Below are positions 32,671 to 45,900 of a stretch of DNA of 64,000 nucleotides, piece after piece (position 1 is the first letter of the stretch; every line of letters starts with the position of its first letter). This DNA comes from Parasponia andersonii (taxonomy: Eukaryota > Streptophyta > Magnoliopsida > Rosales > Cannabaceae): contig JXTB01000026.1 in NCBI GenBank assembly GCA_002914805.1, positions 1,036,129 to 1,100,128 on the forward strand. The letters run 5' to 3'. The notes beneath the pieces were generated by a model that had not been told where the DNA came from, did not search any database, and saw only the letters and a program-made list of their open reading frames with translations. The position numbers and the translations under genes are program-made.

Positions 32671-33502
32671 TATTGGAGTGGTTTCTTACCAGCCGTCCAC
32701 GTGTCTCTGAACTGCTGATACTGTATTCTCCAACTGTCCACGTGTCCTCGCTATCCCAAAGTATTCTGAACTCTAGGCAGGGTTGGAGATGCGGGGGTGG
32801 CTGCCTGCAAAGACTCTCCGATGCTTAAGTCAGTGGACTGTCTTTGATTTTTGGGTAGCAAGGAATTAGTTCTGTATGAATATGTGTTTGTTTCTTGCTC
32901 ATAAGCTTTTTAATACACTTCTTTTTGTAAGTGTACATGCCCCTCTTCGGGAACGCATGGCTCATATATATACATAATCCTGAGATTGTGACCCATACAG
33001 ATCTCAATCTCAGGACTGAGTACCTTTCCTCTCAAAATTTTTCTCAGAGATCACGGGCCGAGATTACCGTGATCTTCTCTGCGTCGTTATAGCCTAGTTT
33101 CTGCCGCCTCCTACGGATTGAATCTGTCAGGGGTGAGATTTGGGCAAATCACCGTTCTTTCAGGGCGGCTAGCCCCTTGCGTCCACCTATCCCAGATTGT
33201 ATTAAATGCTCTGTCTGGATCTGGAGTTGTGAGCTATTCTCCATTGTATTCTGGTGGAAGACCCTTGGGACTTCCGACCCCCAAACTGTCAAGGTAAGGG
33301 TCGGACTGGGCCAGATTTGTCCATGGCCTGTGATGGGCTCGACCCTAACCTTGGGAAGCCCAATAGCTGATGTGGTATCACATGTGACCCGCGTGGCCTT
33401 TAGCTAATCACTCTCGACAGCTGTCATATGGTGGGCCCCGTTTGTAACCCGTTCTGTCACTTAATCGTCCACGTGGCGTATGACTTGGAAACGGGTCCCA
33501 CA
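32671..33502 (-). repeat. 5' LTR of the Tat-type element
   Basis: It matches 20932-21800 along its length, with scattered substitutions, an 11-bp insertion near 33313 and a single copy of the edge that is duplicated in the partner. On the + strand it begins TATTGG instead of TGTTGG. Confidence 0.93.
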
Positions 33503-33507
33503 GTTAC

Positions 33508-35442
33508 TAATAATAATCATCAATTACCTAAAATTTTAATACATACATGTAATATATTCGTACTATTAGAGAAGACTACTCTTGGATATATTCCCTTTAT
33601 TTAACGTTATTAATGATTGCTAAGAGTCAGAGATTAATAAGAAACAAGTACATATAGAGGGGGCGGTTCAAATTGTCGACTTATCATATCCCTACCTACC
33701 TGATAATTATTTGGAATATAGATATACATATATTTACATGAAACAGTTTAAATTGTATAGAATATTGTATACATATGCGAACCATGTGTTGTATACTATA
33801 TTGTGCACCGTCGTATATTATATTATATTGTATAACACAATTGTGGTGATAGTGTATTCTACCGTTTAATACATCTTTTAAAATTTATATTCATATGATA
33901 ATTTTTGTATTAGCTTCTAACATACACGGAAAATGAGCCTACACGCATAGATCAGTGATCGCATAGATTAGTGTTGGGAATTTGTGTTCTTTTAGCAAAT
34001 ATTTTGTAATTGAGATATTTTAGAAAATTAATATAGTATAGATCACAAAATGGATTCACATAAGTCATAAGACTAATTATCTTATAATTCATTTCAACTT
34101 GTATTGTATTGTGATAATACATTGCAGAAACTAATAATTGTTATGTATTGAGATAATACACTGCAAACAAATATGCAGTTGACTTTTAGTAGCTTAAAAT
34201 TTTGTGCTTTTCCTATGCTATTGCGCTAAATTTGCTCAACATGTATAATACTCTGATGTATTGACACTAAGGTGGAAATAAATTGGCTTCTGCAACCGTG
34301 TTGATGTAAAGTTCCAATTCTTAATTATTGTATCAAGATATATAAGCCAAACCCCAATCTAATAATGGTAAGTCTTTTTTGTCTTGACCTTGTACTTAGC
34401 CAAGTACCAGAAGTTGTTTATTATCAAGGTCTTTGAAACTTATGTCTTCTTTGCTTTCCCCTTGAAGTTATTTAATGTACATTTCCATTCTGTCTTTTTC
34501 ATTTTTTATCATTTTTATTTTTATTTTTGTTTTTATTTTTTGTATCTGTTCGTATCTAATTCCTTGAATAAATGAACAATTAGTCATTTTACCCTCTCAT
34601 ATTTATCTTTTGTACGAATTTACACCTCTCTCCCAACTTTTGATTTTGTACTTGATTACCTCCTAAATGAGAAAATAGCACGTTTAACTTTATATTCAAT
34701 TATTCCTAAATGGCAAAATTTAAAACACCCTCAATAGGCAAGTGCTAAATAGTCTTTTCGCCTTCTAAATAATTTAATAATTGTCATCACTAGTTTCTTC
34801 CTTTTTATTTAGCATTTACAAATTACTATTTTGATAGATCAAAAAAATGAAAAATAGGTAAAACAACAATTTTCTTACATGGTAAATTAAAAATAAAAAA
34901 AAGCAAAAAACAAAAAGACACAAGAAATAGTAGTTTTTTTTTATTCATTAGGTGGTGTCATAAAATATTTTCATAAATAAGTTTCCAAAAAAGTGAATAA
35001 TTTCATGTCCAAAACATATAATAAGTTCTGCCTCAACAACAAAAAAATAAGCTTTCCAATTATTAAGTCTAATTATAGCATTAACATTGGAGATAGTCTT
35101 GCTATTGTACAGTCAAATTATAGCATTAACATTGGAGATAGTAAGGAGCACAGTTTTCACACAAGCATCTGAGGGACGAGAACCTTGGTTAACAAATAAA
35201 ATAACTGCTTTCGTAACAGTCGCCAATTCGAAAAAGGGGGCAAATATATAACAATTTCAAAAATTTAATTGATAATTAATTTATGCTTCCATATATAGTA
35301 ACCCAATTTCAATGAATAATTTCACCAACTTTACATCAATTGTTGTCCTCGCGTATACAAGTCAAATGAAATTTCATGACAAACATCTCTATTTTTTCCT
35401 ATTAAGAAAAAAAAAGGGAAAAACAAGAAACAAGACCGGTAG
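33508..35442. other. Intergenic stretch between the Tat element and the IleRS gene
   Basis: AT-rich with no supported gene. A partial direct duplication of AATTATAGCATTAACATTGG occurs at 35072 and 35106. The last 150-200 bp are presumably the 3' UTR of the isoleucyl-tRNA synthetase gene, but I cannot place its poly(A) site. Confidence 0.5.
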
Positions 35443-36870
35443 TTAAATTTTCCCAGATTTTGTGCTAGAATAGAAGTCACCAACAGTCAAAAACACATGT
35501 TCCCCCAAAAACAGATCCACCGCAGGAACATGCTCAACACAATCAACCGTTATCTGCATAAGATACCAACAGAGAAGCATATGCTATTTGTATTGAGTAT
35601 TGTTAAATCAGAAGAATACATAATTAGATGATGAAAAATAAATAACTGAAGCAGAAATTGTGGCCGAACTGAAAACTAATAGGAAAATTACACCGACACC
35701 CTTGCTTTAAGTCAAAATCTCTTATTAAACCAAAAATATTTACACAATATCCCCTAAAATTCATAAACAATTAGCACCATCTCTTTTCGTTAAATTTGAC
35801 TAAAATTTAATTGACCATTAAATTTTCGTTCATTTGTATATTTTTCTATTAAACACTCCAATGTTATAATGCAAAAAATAATATAGCAACATGGTGAAAG
35901 TTTAAATGACCTTTCAAAAATATTTAGACAAACAGGGTCTCATTGTAATTATATTTTATTTAGGGGTATCAGTAATTTTGACATAAAGCAGGGGTTCCAA
36001 AAACTAACCTTGCCATTTCCATTTTGAAACTCGGACTTTAAAATTGAATGATCCCTTGATAACAAGTATGTACGTAGCGCATCTACGAATTGTGTGTTTC
36101 CTGAAACCATTATGGAACACTTTTTGAGACAAAATCAGGCAGACTCAGCTAGAAGGGAGCAAAATCTGAACATGGTTCAATTTCGATGGGACACAAATAA
36201 GCATATGAGTAGAGAACTAACCCGAAAAGAATTGGAGAATGGAATTTGAGTTAAAGACTACCGCAGGTCGCGACAAACTAATTACAAATGACATACCGGA
36301 AATCCCTTGAAAAAGTTCCTCACCAACAATTACCTACAAATTGTCCAACAATCGGTACTAAGATCAAGAGAACCTAACATTATATATGGAGCCAGAATAA
36401 GGAGAAAATGAAAGCAAGCAAATGCTTTGCCAATAATCGATAACAGGAATGCGAAATTTATAAACTATAAACTAGCGCGTAGAAAATTGGCTTTAGAAAA
36501 GTCACTTAGAACACAACAAACCTCTCTCTTTTGCAATTGAGTTGTCTTACCAGGAAACAATAGAACAAAAAAACTATGGGAAAAACCATGTTTTACGGAA
36601 CCAAATGAAGCAGCTTCTTGAATGAATACTTACAGCATATCGTGGCATCAAATTGGACCGAAGCAAAGGAGAACCAACCACATCCCTTATGTAAAGTTCC
36701 TGCATAAAATACACACGGTAAGTTTCAGGCTTTCAGCATTACAACGTTAGCACCCCAAAAAGGTATTGTCATAGAAACACACTTAAATTATGTTTGTGTA
36801 AATAATGCACACATACGAATGTCATTGACAAGAAAATTTCATCCCGAGTCCCAAATTAGGCATGATCATG

Positions 36871-36916
<46 letters not shown>

Positions 36917-39900
36917 ATCACAAGCCATGATCCAAAAAAAGGCCACAGGCAGTGATCCAAACATGATTTCAGATTCCACAGGAGTTATGATCTTGAACTA
37001 CAGGTATGAAGGATTGTTCCCGCATGCACATCCAGTCCAAGTAAATAAGGAGACAGATTCCATAAGCAGAAATACTCGACAATTCAGTGGCAAGATCAGC
37101 TCAGAGTGAATTGAATTTCAAATCTCTAACATCTTGATAAATAAATTTATTTTCAATAATAAATTGATCGTCAAAAAGTTATGTTGGTCTTTTCAAACAA
37201 TGGATCCCTCCCTCCAGGGAGGGATAATAAATTCGTCAAATTCTCTGAATATGGAATCCATCAAATTTAATATGCTCATTCGGAACAAATCCAAATATCA
37301 TCAAAAAAGAAAATGAGCACATTGCCAAGTATAGTAACAAAATATATTACCTGTGAGTGCAAAACTCGTTCAGATATTGATTTATCTTCATCCAATGATT
37401 CAAAGTAGACCTCCACAATGTCAGTAGGTTCAAGTGCAACTTTCTTCCGTAACTTCTGAATTCTATTTACAATCTAGGGTGATTGAAAAAGAAAAAACAT
37501 CCAGAAATTAGGAAAATGTGCTTCTTTACTATAATTGTTTACTGGAAATTCAGTAAATTTACAAATTATAGATAAAATACACCAAAAAACAGGTTGCTGT
37601 CACTTCACAAACAAATTTCTCAAGGAAACTACAACCACAGTGAAAATATTGATGAAACTTCAAAGGAAGACATACCTACGGAACTAAACAAGTATCACAT
37701 AGTGGAAGACAGAATCTAAATGGTTAGAATGGAGATGTACGTTACAAATATTTAACATGAGAAAACTTGCAAATCACAAATATTTAACATGAGAAAGCTT
37801 GCAAATTACCTCACGAGCAACACCAGCCTCAAACAATGATTGATCAGGACATAAATCCAAAATTACCAAAACATCACCTGAAACACGGCACACATAAGGC
37901 ATAATATTGGTAGAGAACATATGATATCAAGAACCCATTTATAATCCCTACCATCTCCTGCTGCATCAACCTCTTTTTCTGTTTTTCCATCAGGACGTCT
38001 GAAATCTCGAACAACCTGCAAATTATAAATAGTTAAAAAATTCCTTTAAATGAACCTTCATGAATGCAAGGAGGACCATTTTCAATTAAACGGGCTTTCA
38101 AACTTCTTGGTCAAACAGTGAACACTTTATCCTTGAATAAAAATCTATTTTCCGGGACAAAGTTCAACAAATTTTTTCTTCAGGTAACGTCAGGTTGTAT
38201 GTTTTATCATAAAGAACAAGATTGCTTTCTAAAGAATGATAGGTAGAAATGAAGTGAACACAGAGGAAAACTCTATATTTTTTCTCTTCACAAACAAGTT
38301 ACAACCATAGGACTTATATAGGCATTTCTGGGCAGCAAGCAGCCGAACCAGTCACATAAAACATGGAACAGCTGTTCTCATAAAAATTGCCAGCAAACTA
38401 CCCTAAAACATAGAGCAAAAGGATCCATAAAGTAAGGCAAAAATCTACCCTAAAATATGGAGCAATCCTATAAAAACAGGAAAAAGTAGTCTGAAAAATA
38501 AAACAAATAAAGGCCATACAACTGTAAAAAATCAGACTTTCAACACTCCCCCTCAAGCTTGGAATAAATGTTAATCATTCTAAGCTTGGATCTCAATTCT
38601 TCAAACTTTAATCTCGCAAGAGCTTTTGTGAGAATGTCAACCATTTGAAGGTGGCTTGGAGTATGAATTAGATTCAAGATCCTTTGGAATAAATGTTAAT
38701 CATTCCAAGCTTGAATCTCAATTCTTCAAACTTTATTCTCGTAAGAGCTTTTGTGAGAATGTCAACCACTTGAAGGTGGCTTGGAGTATGAATTAAATTC
38801 AATGTCCTTTTTTCCACTTTTTCTTTGATAAAGTGACGATCTAATTCCACATGTTTAGTCTGATCATGATGAACAGGATTTTTAGCAATACTGATAGCAG
38901 CTTGATTGTCACAAAACACCCTCATAGGTTCATCTATTGGAATTCTCGGTTCCTTAAAAAGTCTTCTTAGCCACATTCCTTCACAAATACCTTGAGCTAA
39001 AGCTCGAAATTCTGCTTCAGCACTACTTCTTACAACAACAAACTGTTTCTTATTGCACCAAGTGACAAGATTTCCTCAAACATAAGTACAATAGTCCGTT
39101 GTCGACCTTCTATTAGTAACCGATCCTGCCCAATCTGCATCTGCAAAAATCTCCACTTTCTTATTTGTTCCTTTTCTGAAAATTATACCTTTCCCAGGGG
39201 TCATTTTTAAGTACCAGAGAATTCTGTGGACAGCGTTAACATGATCTTCATTAGGCTTGCTCATAAACTAACTCACCACACTTACAAAAAACCCAAAATC
39301 AGGTTTTCTATGGGAGAGGTAGATGAGTTTACCAACTAGATGTTGATATCTTCCTGTGTCAACTGGAGAACTGTCTTTCTTGAAACCAAGTTTGTAGCTT
39401 GAGTCCATTTGAGTATTTGCAAGTTTGCATCCCAACATACTGGTTTCTTTAAGTAAATCTCGGACATACTTGAGTTGTGATACCACAATTCCTTTCTTGG
39501 AACGAGCTATCTCCATACCTAGGAAGTACCTCAAATTTCCTAGGTCTTTGATTTCAAATTCCTTGGCAAGGATATCCTTCAACCTGACTATTTCTTCTGC
39601 AAAGTCTCCAGTTATAATGATATCATCAACATACATGATGAGAACAACAATTCTTCTATTCATCGAGAACTTTGTAAACAGAGTGTGATCTAATTAACCC
39701 TGAGTATACCCTTGCTTCTTCACCACCTTGGTGAATCTATCAAACCATGCCAAGGGGACTACTTTAGTCTATATAGAGACTTTTGCAATTTGCAAACTTT
39801 ATTGGCATTAGCTTTAGTCTCAAAACCAGGTGGAATTTCCATGTCACCATTGAGAAATGCATTCTTGACATCATACTGATAGAAAGGCCAATCTTGATTT

Positions 39901-42900
39901 GCTGCTAAGGATATGAGAACACGAATAGTATTGAGTTTTGCAACTGGAGCAAATGTTTCTTGATAGTCAATACCATATGTTTGAGTGAATCCTTTAGCAA
40001 CCAGCCTCGCTTTGTAGCGGTCTATGCTCCCATCTAGCTTGTGTTTGATGTTGAATATCCACTCATAGTCTACTGGTCGTTTTCCTCCTGGCAAGTTAGC
40101 TAGTTCCTAGGTACCATTCTCTTCAATGGCCATCCTCCATTCTGGGATTTCTACTGCAACATGAATATTTTGAGGAATTTCGATACTAGATAGATTTGTG
40201 GTAAATGCCATATATTCTCCAGATAAGTTCCCATATGAGTCAAAGTTATGAATGGGATGTTTCGTACATTCTCGTACACCCTTTCTTATTGCAATGGGAA
40301 CATCAAGATTAGTATAGTCAGTTGCAGTAGTGTTATTGAAATCATTGTGAGAGCAGTTACCTGGACTTGAAATTGGATAAGACTCATGGTTTACCTTAGG
40401 AAGAATTGGAGTCTGTCTCCTCTTGGGGCCTTTTCCTCCTTGTATAAACACGTAATTCGTTGTTGTGTGCATTATTAGTATGTTCATTATGGCCAAAAAC
40501 CTCTCAATCTGGTAAAGTGATTGGAGTGGTGTTCGTTAGTGGACTGGTTGTGGTGACCTCGGCTATGGAGTTCTCAAGTGAACGAGGGGTAGTAATTTCA
40601 AAAGAAAGTTGAGGGGTTTCAAGGCAAATATTACACTCTTCTCGTGAGTTCTCCCCCTGGATGTGATGTTTCAAATAGTAAGGTTGCTTTTCAAAGAATG
40701 TTACATCCATAGAGGTATAGAATTTTCTAGTATTGGGTGAGTAACATTTGTCACCCTTTTTTGGTTGATGAGTAGCCTAGAAAAACACATTTGATGGCTC
40801 TAGGGTCTAGTTTGCTTTGGTTTTGAGAATGATTGTGAATAAAGACTATACTCCCAAAAACTTTTAGTGGTAATGATGAAATGGTCTGTGTAGTAGGATA
40901 ACTCTGAAGAAGAATTTGACATGGAGTGTGGAAATTTAGCACCCTAGATGACATTCTGTTTATGAGATGTGGCTGTCATAATTGCCTCCCCCCAGAAATG
41001 ATTAGGAACATGTGTAGTAAATATGATAGATCCGGCTACCTCAAGCAAGTGTATTTTTCCTTTCAGCTACCCCATTTTGTTGTGGAGTGTCGATACAAGA
41101 GCTTTGGTGTATTATCCCATTAGTTGTGAAATATTCCCTAAGGATAGAATTGAAATAATATTTGGCATTATCATATCTAAAGACTTTTATTTTGGTTTGG
41201 AATTGATTTTGAATCATGGTGTGAAAGTCTTTAAATCTAGTACTAACTTCAGATTTTTCTTTCATTAGGTATACCCACGTCAATCTAGTATGACCATCAA
41301 TGAAGGTTAGAAACCACCTAGTACCTGATATAGTTTTCACCTTAGAAGGTCCCCATATGTCACTATGAATCATTGCAAAAGGATGAGATGATTTATAACC
41401 TTGAACGGGATAATTGCTTCTCACATGTCTTGAAAACTGACAGATTTCACATTGCAAAAGTTTGGGATTACTGTTTTTGAACAAAGCAGAAACAACTTTC
41501 TCAAATACTGGAAATTGGGATGTCCTAATCTAAAGTGCCACAACATAATTGCACCTTCTTTCTTTGAGAGATTTGTAAGAGTAGATAAAGACACTTGCAT
41601 GATGAGCTTGTTACTTAGGATTACTAGGATCCCTGAGAAGATAGAGCCCCGTATATTCCTTAGCATTGTCAATCATCCTATCCGATTCCAAGTCCTGAAA
41701 ATCACAATTAGTTGAGGAAAAATGAGTAGTGCACCTTAAATCCTTGGTAAGCTTACTAATGGACAATAAGTTATAGGTTAACTTGGGAACTAGCAAAACT
41801 GATTTTAAAATCAAATCTTTGGTAAGAATAACAGTTCACATTCCAGCCACCTTCGACACTGAACCATCAGCAATTTGCACCATATAATTTCCTAAACAAG
41901 GATTGAAAGTGTGAAATAAAGCAAAATCACCGATCATGTGATCGAATTCACCAGAATCTACAATCCATGGGCTATATTTCTCCATATGTGAACTCAAAGC
42001 AATGAAATGATTACCTTGTTGTGCCATGACACCAGTGCTTATTGTCTCGGGTGCATACTTTTGCTAGCTAATTAGTTTCTTTACTAACTACAGCTACTCT
42101 TTATTGAATGGTAAATTCTCAAGTCCATTTTCTTCTCCGGTGGCCACAAGGCCCCGACTTTTCAGTGCATGTTGATTGCCTTGATTTCCACTCCTCGGTT
42201 TCCAATCGATGGGCTTTCCACGTAATTTCTAGCATCCTTTGTATGTCCAGGTCTCCTACAATACTCACACCATGGTCTTCCACCTTTACGTTATTGTTGA
42301 TTCTCTCTAGGAAAGTTTGAGTTGTGGGCAACTAATTCTGATGATTCAATTTGGTTTACACTTGGACCAGGTCCAAGCACAAGCCTCCTTCGACTTTCTT
42401 CATGTTGTACTTGTGAGAAAACTTCTCGAATATTTGGAAGAGGTTTAGTTGCAGGGATCCAGCTTCTAACCTCGTCAAGATTATTGTTGAGACTAAGAAG
42501 AAATTTGTAGATTCATTTCTTCTCCACAATCTTTTTGTATGTTGCTGCATCAGTGGGACAACTCCATTCATGCTTCTCAAATGTGTCAAGTTGTTTCCAA
42601 TACCTTGTGAGGAGCGTGTAATATTGTATTACAAGTCTATCTTCTTGGCGAAGATCATAGAGAATGTCTTCTACACCAAAGGATTCAGTTGTGTTCTCTA
42701 GATCAGAATATGTTTCTTTAGCAATCAGCCAAATTTCTTTAGTATCATATAGTATGAAATCTTCTCCTATGTCGTTGGCCATTGAATTAATTAACTAAGA
42801 CTCTATCATGCTATTTTCAACCTTCCAAGTCTTGAATTTTGGATCTCCTCCGTTGGGTTTTGTGGCAACCCCAGTGAGATAGCCATCCTTGCCTTTGCCT

Positions 42901-45900
42901 TCCACAAACATCAATACAGAATTTGACCATTGGAGATAATTCTGTCCATGTAGTTTGTATCCGGTAATAAGGGCAGAAATGGTGATCTCAGCTGCACCAT
43001 TGTTGCTGGAAACATGTGTCCCCCGGCTCATGACTTTTGATTCAAAAGTGGTTGGAACATCCATTGAAAAAAGGAGAGATATAAAGCCGATTTTAAGCTC
43101 TGATACCATAAAGAATGATAGGTAGAAATGAAGTGAACAGAGAGGAAAACTCTATTTTTTCTCTTCACAAACAAGTTACAACTATAGGACTTATATAGGC
43201 ATTTCTGGGCAGCAAGCAACTGAACCAGTCACATAAAACATGAAACAGTTGTTCCCATAAAATCTGCCAGCAAACTACCCTAAAACATGGACCAAAAAGG
43301 TCCATAAAATAAGGCAACAATTTACCCTAAAATATGGAGCAAACAATCCTATAAAAACAGGAAAAAGTAGTCTGAAAAATAAAACAAATAAAGGTCATAA
43401 AACTGTAAAAAATCAGACTTTCAACACTTTCACCATTTTCCCCATTTAAGACACAAATGGAAGCATCTTAAAAGTATACTTGCTAAGCCATCACCCATTT
43501 TTTCCAAGGGCAACATTCTCCCTAAAGCAAGCCTTTTATCTACGGTAAATTTTCTATTTTCCCGGCCATGCACCATATCATGCATGAAGGTAGCCAGACA
43601 ACAACTAAACATAGGAAACCAAGCTAGAAAGACAAAAAGGTATCTTAGCAACAGAAGATGAGGACCTTAATATCAAATAGCTTCAAAGAGTGTCCAGCAA
43701 TAGTAACTTCTCCAGCTCTCTCAAAAGCTAAAATATTTTCCTGTGACATTGCTTTGACTTCCTTAGCAACAACTCCCATAGATTTTCCAAGCCGCTTACC
43801 TAATACACTGCAACAATCAACCAAGTCCTATTTAACATCAGCATGGGGAATGAACAAACAACCTTTCTTGAAGAAATATTCTACATACCTAAAATCGGGC
43901 TCAGCACGCATGGAAGCATACTTCAAAGTATCATTACATGTGACAAGGGATCGTACATTGAGTTCTTCTAGCACATACTGAAATTCAGAGAACCCTAATT
44001 AAGTCATTATTGGAGCAAAGAAGTGTCGAAGCACAATGCAGTGAGCTATATCTACATGAGATCCACATTAGGCTTGTATTAACAAAAATAATATATAACA
44101 GAGCATAAAAAGCAATTCCCCCCCCCCCCCTTTTTGCAAGTAAAAGAAAATCTTTAAAAGGGAAGGAGACAACAATTTCCAAAGAACCTTTCAATGTTAA
44201 CCATGAGTGGTACAGATTAGACTTTCAAAAGAAGATTGTAAAGGAAAATCAACAACCAATAACTATTAAGGATACAAAATTCGTGGAAACTAATCAATTC
44301 CCCCCCCCCCCCCCCCCCCCCCCGAAACTGCTCTGTTCAAATTTTCACAATTGTGGGAAGCAACTTAAAAGCAACACGGATTCCACTTGAGCAAAACCAA
44401 AAAACAAAAAACACAAGGAAAGAACACAGCATTCCACCAATTGACAAACTTTATAAAAATACTATGTATGATTATCATGTTAAGAAAGACACTCATGCTC
44501 TAATAATAGAACCTATTAGCATTACAAAGGTCAATTGTTCGTAAATTCCAACAAGTACAAAAAAAAATATAAATCTTGATATGTACTTTGAACCATTATT
44601 CATGTACCTCTTGTAGCTTTCCCGCAATATCATCGAGAAAATCTGCATCAGGATGAACTACGACCATCTCCCTGGAGTTACTCAGAATATATATATTTAT
44701 TTTAGGTGATCAGAATAAATAAAAAACAAGATTGGCTAAAAGTTATGATGAAATGAAAATATAAGGCATACAAAGAGTTGAAACACATGAATGAAGAAGA
44801 CAAGGTAACTATGTGAAAAGCACACCTCAGGGGTGTTTTAAGAGGTTTGTTGTGGCGTTCACGAATGTTACGAGCCAGATCAATAATAGTAATCATCCTT
44901 GCCACACTTTGTTCAATTCTTTCATCCCTCTGAAATGACAAAATTTACAAATCAATTCAAAAATGGAAAAGCGGAGAACCAAAAAAGGTCAATCCACACC
45001 GACCCGCAAACCAGCGATAAACCGGACATCGCGAAATACTTCTCTTGTTAAGTATTGGTCCATAGCTTAAACATTTTTTCTCTCTTCATTGGTTTATACT
45101 TTCATTATGAATGTGAAAATACGGATGAAATGACCAAATAATTGCCACTCCTGCCCTTGATTTAGGAAAATATATGTATATGATAGTTACTAAATGGTAT
45201 AATTAAGGAAAAATAGGCAGAGTTTGGCAAATTTTTAACTAGGATTAAGAATTGTTAAAGTCCTTAAGTTCATGTCAATTTCAAGATATGTATTATTAAA
45301 TTTAGAAAGGACTTTGTTAGTTATTAGTTTTTAGTCTCTTAAAATTTAACTTATCTTTTAGTATGTATAATTTTTTAAAAGAATTTTGATAATTGATTTC
45401 AAGTCTCAATAACCCAACCTGCACAGAAAATCACTCACAACCGCCCGCAAAAAAACCATCCAACCACCCGCCTTTTAGCTGAGTGCTTATGTGTTGACCT
45501 TATCGAGGAGGAAAAAAAAAGAGCAGGAAAAAAAAAACCTCAAACTGCATGTGCCCCCCAACTAAAATTTTATATTTTAAATTCTTTAAAAGGAACAATG
45601 CATAATTGTTTTTCAAGGAATACGAAAAGGATAGTTCAACACAATATTTCTCATAGACCAGACAGGCGAACCAAACAACGTTGATAATTATGAACACTCA
45701 TAGTCCACTTTTTTAAAAATAAGAAAAAAAGTTAATTCGATAGAACAAACTAATATGGACCAACATAAGAGAACAAGCTGTCCCCTAGCAAAGAGAAACA
45801 TAAACAAAATAAAAAAAAAAAATACAAAGAATATCAATAATGAATGCTTATTGATACAAAATAAAAGATTCTGCATTAGTTATAAAATTTCATTCATACC

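Larger units (their letters stand above)
20927..33507 (-). mobile_element. Ty3/gypsy LTR retrotransposon, Tat-type, structurally complete but decayed
   Basis: LTRs at 20932-21800 and 32671-33502 are flanked by the 5-bp duplication GTTAC (20927-20931 and 33503-33507). The element is transcribed on the - strand, so the right copy is the 5' LTR. The order on that strand is 5' LTR, primer-binding region, gag, protease, reverse transcriptase, RNase H, second RNase H, integrase, tandem-repeat region, an oppositely oriented gene-like unit, polypurine tract, 3' LTR. The second RNase H (HIDGSTN, NEAEYEAL, TDSQLI, NQRADKLAK) and the antisense frame before the 3' LTR are marks of the Tat clade. Numerous in-frame stops make it non-autonomous. 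The LTRs differ by scattered substitutions and several indels. Confidence 0.95.
38225..43431 (-). mobile_element. Ty1/copia LTR retrotransposon in IleRS intron 20
   Basis: LTRs at 38230-38545 and 43109-43426 are flanked by the 5-bp duplication GAAAG (- strand; 38225-38229 and 43427-43431). It lies in the same orientation as the host gene. The primer-binding site TGGTATCAGAGC matches initiator-Met tRNA. The internal order on the - strand is gag, integrase, reverse transcriptase, RNase H, the copia order. The coding frame is split by stops and frameshifts. The two LTRs differ at about 22 of 317 positions by my hand count (about 93% identical), so the insertion is not recent. Confidence 0.95.

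Noticed and set aside
36120-36180. An alternative IleRS acceptor at CAAAAAG just upstream of exon 26, extending it with a Cys-Ser start
   Set aside because: Using the acceptor TTTCAG at 36101 joins exon 25 and exon 26 in phase and restores the conserved C-terminal segment; the alternative would drop exon 25, which matches the plant family.
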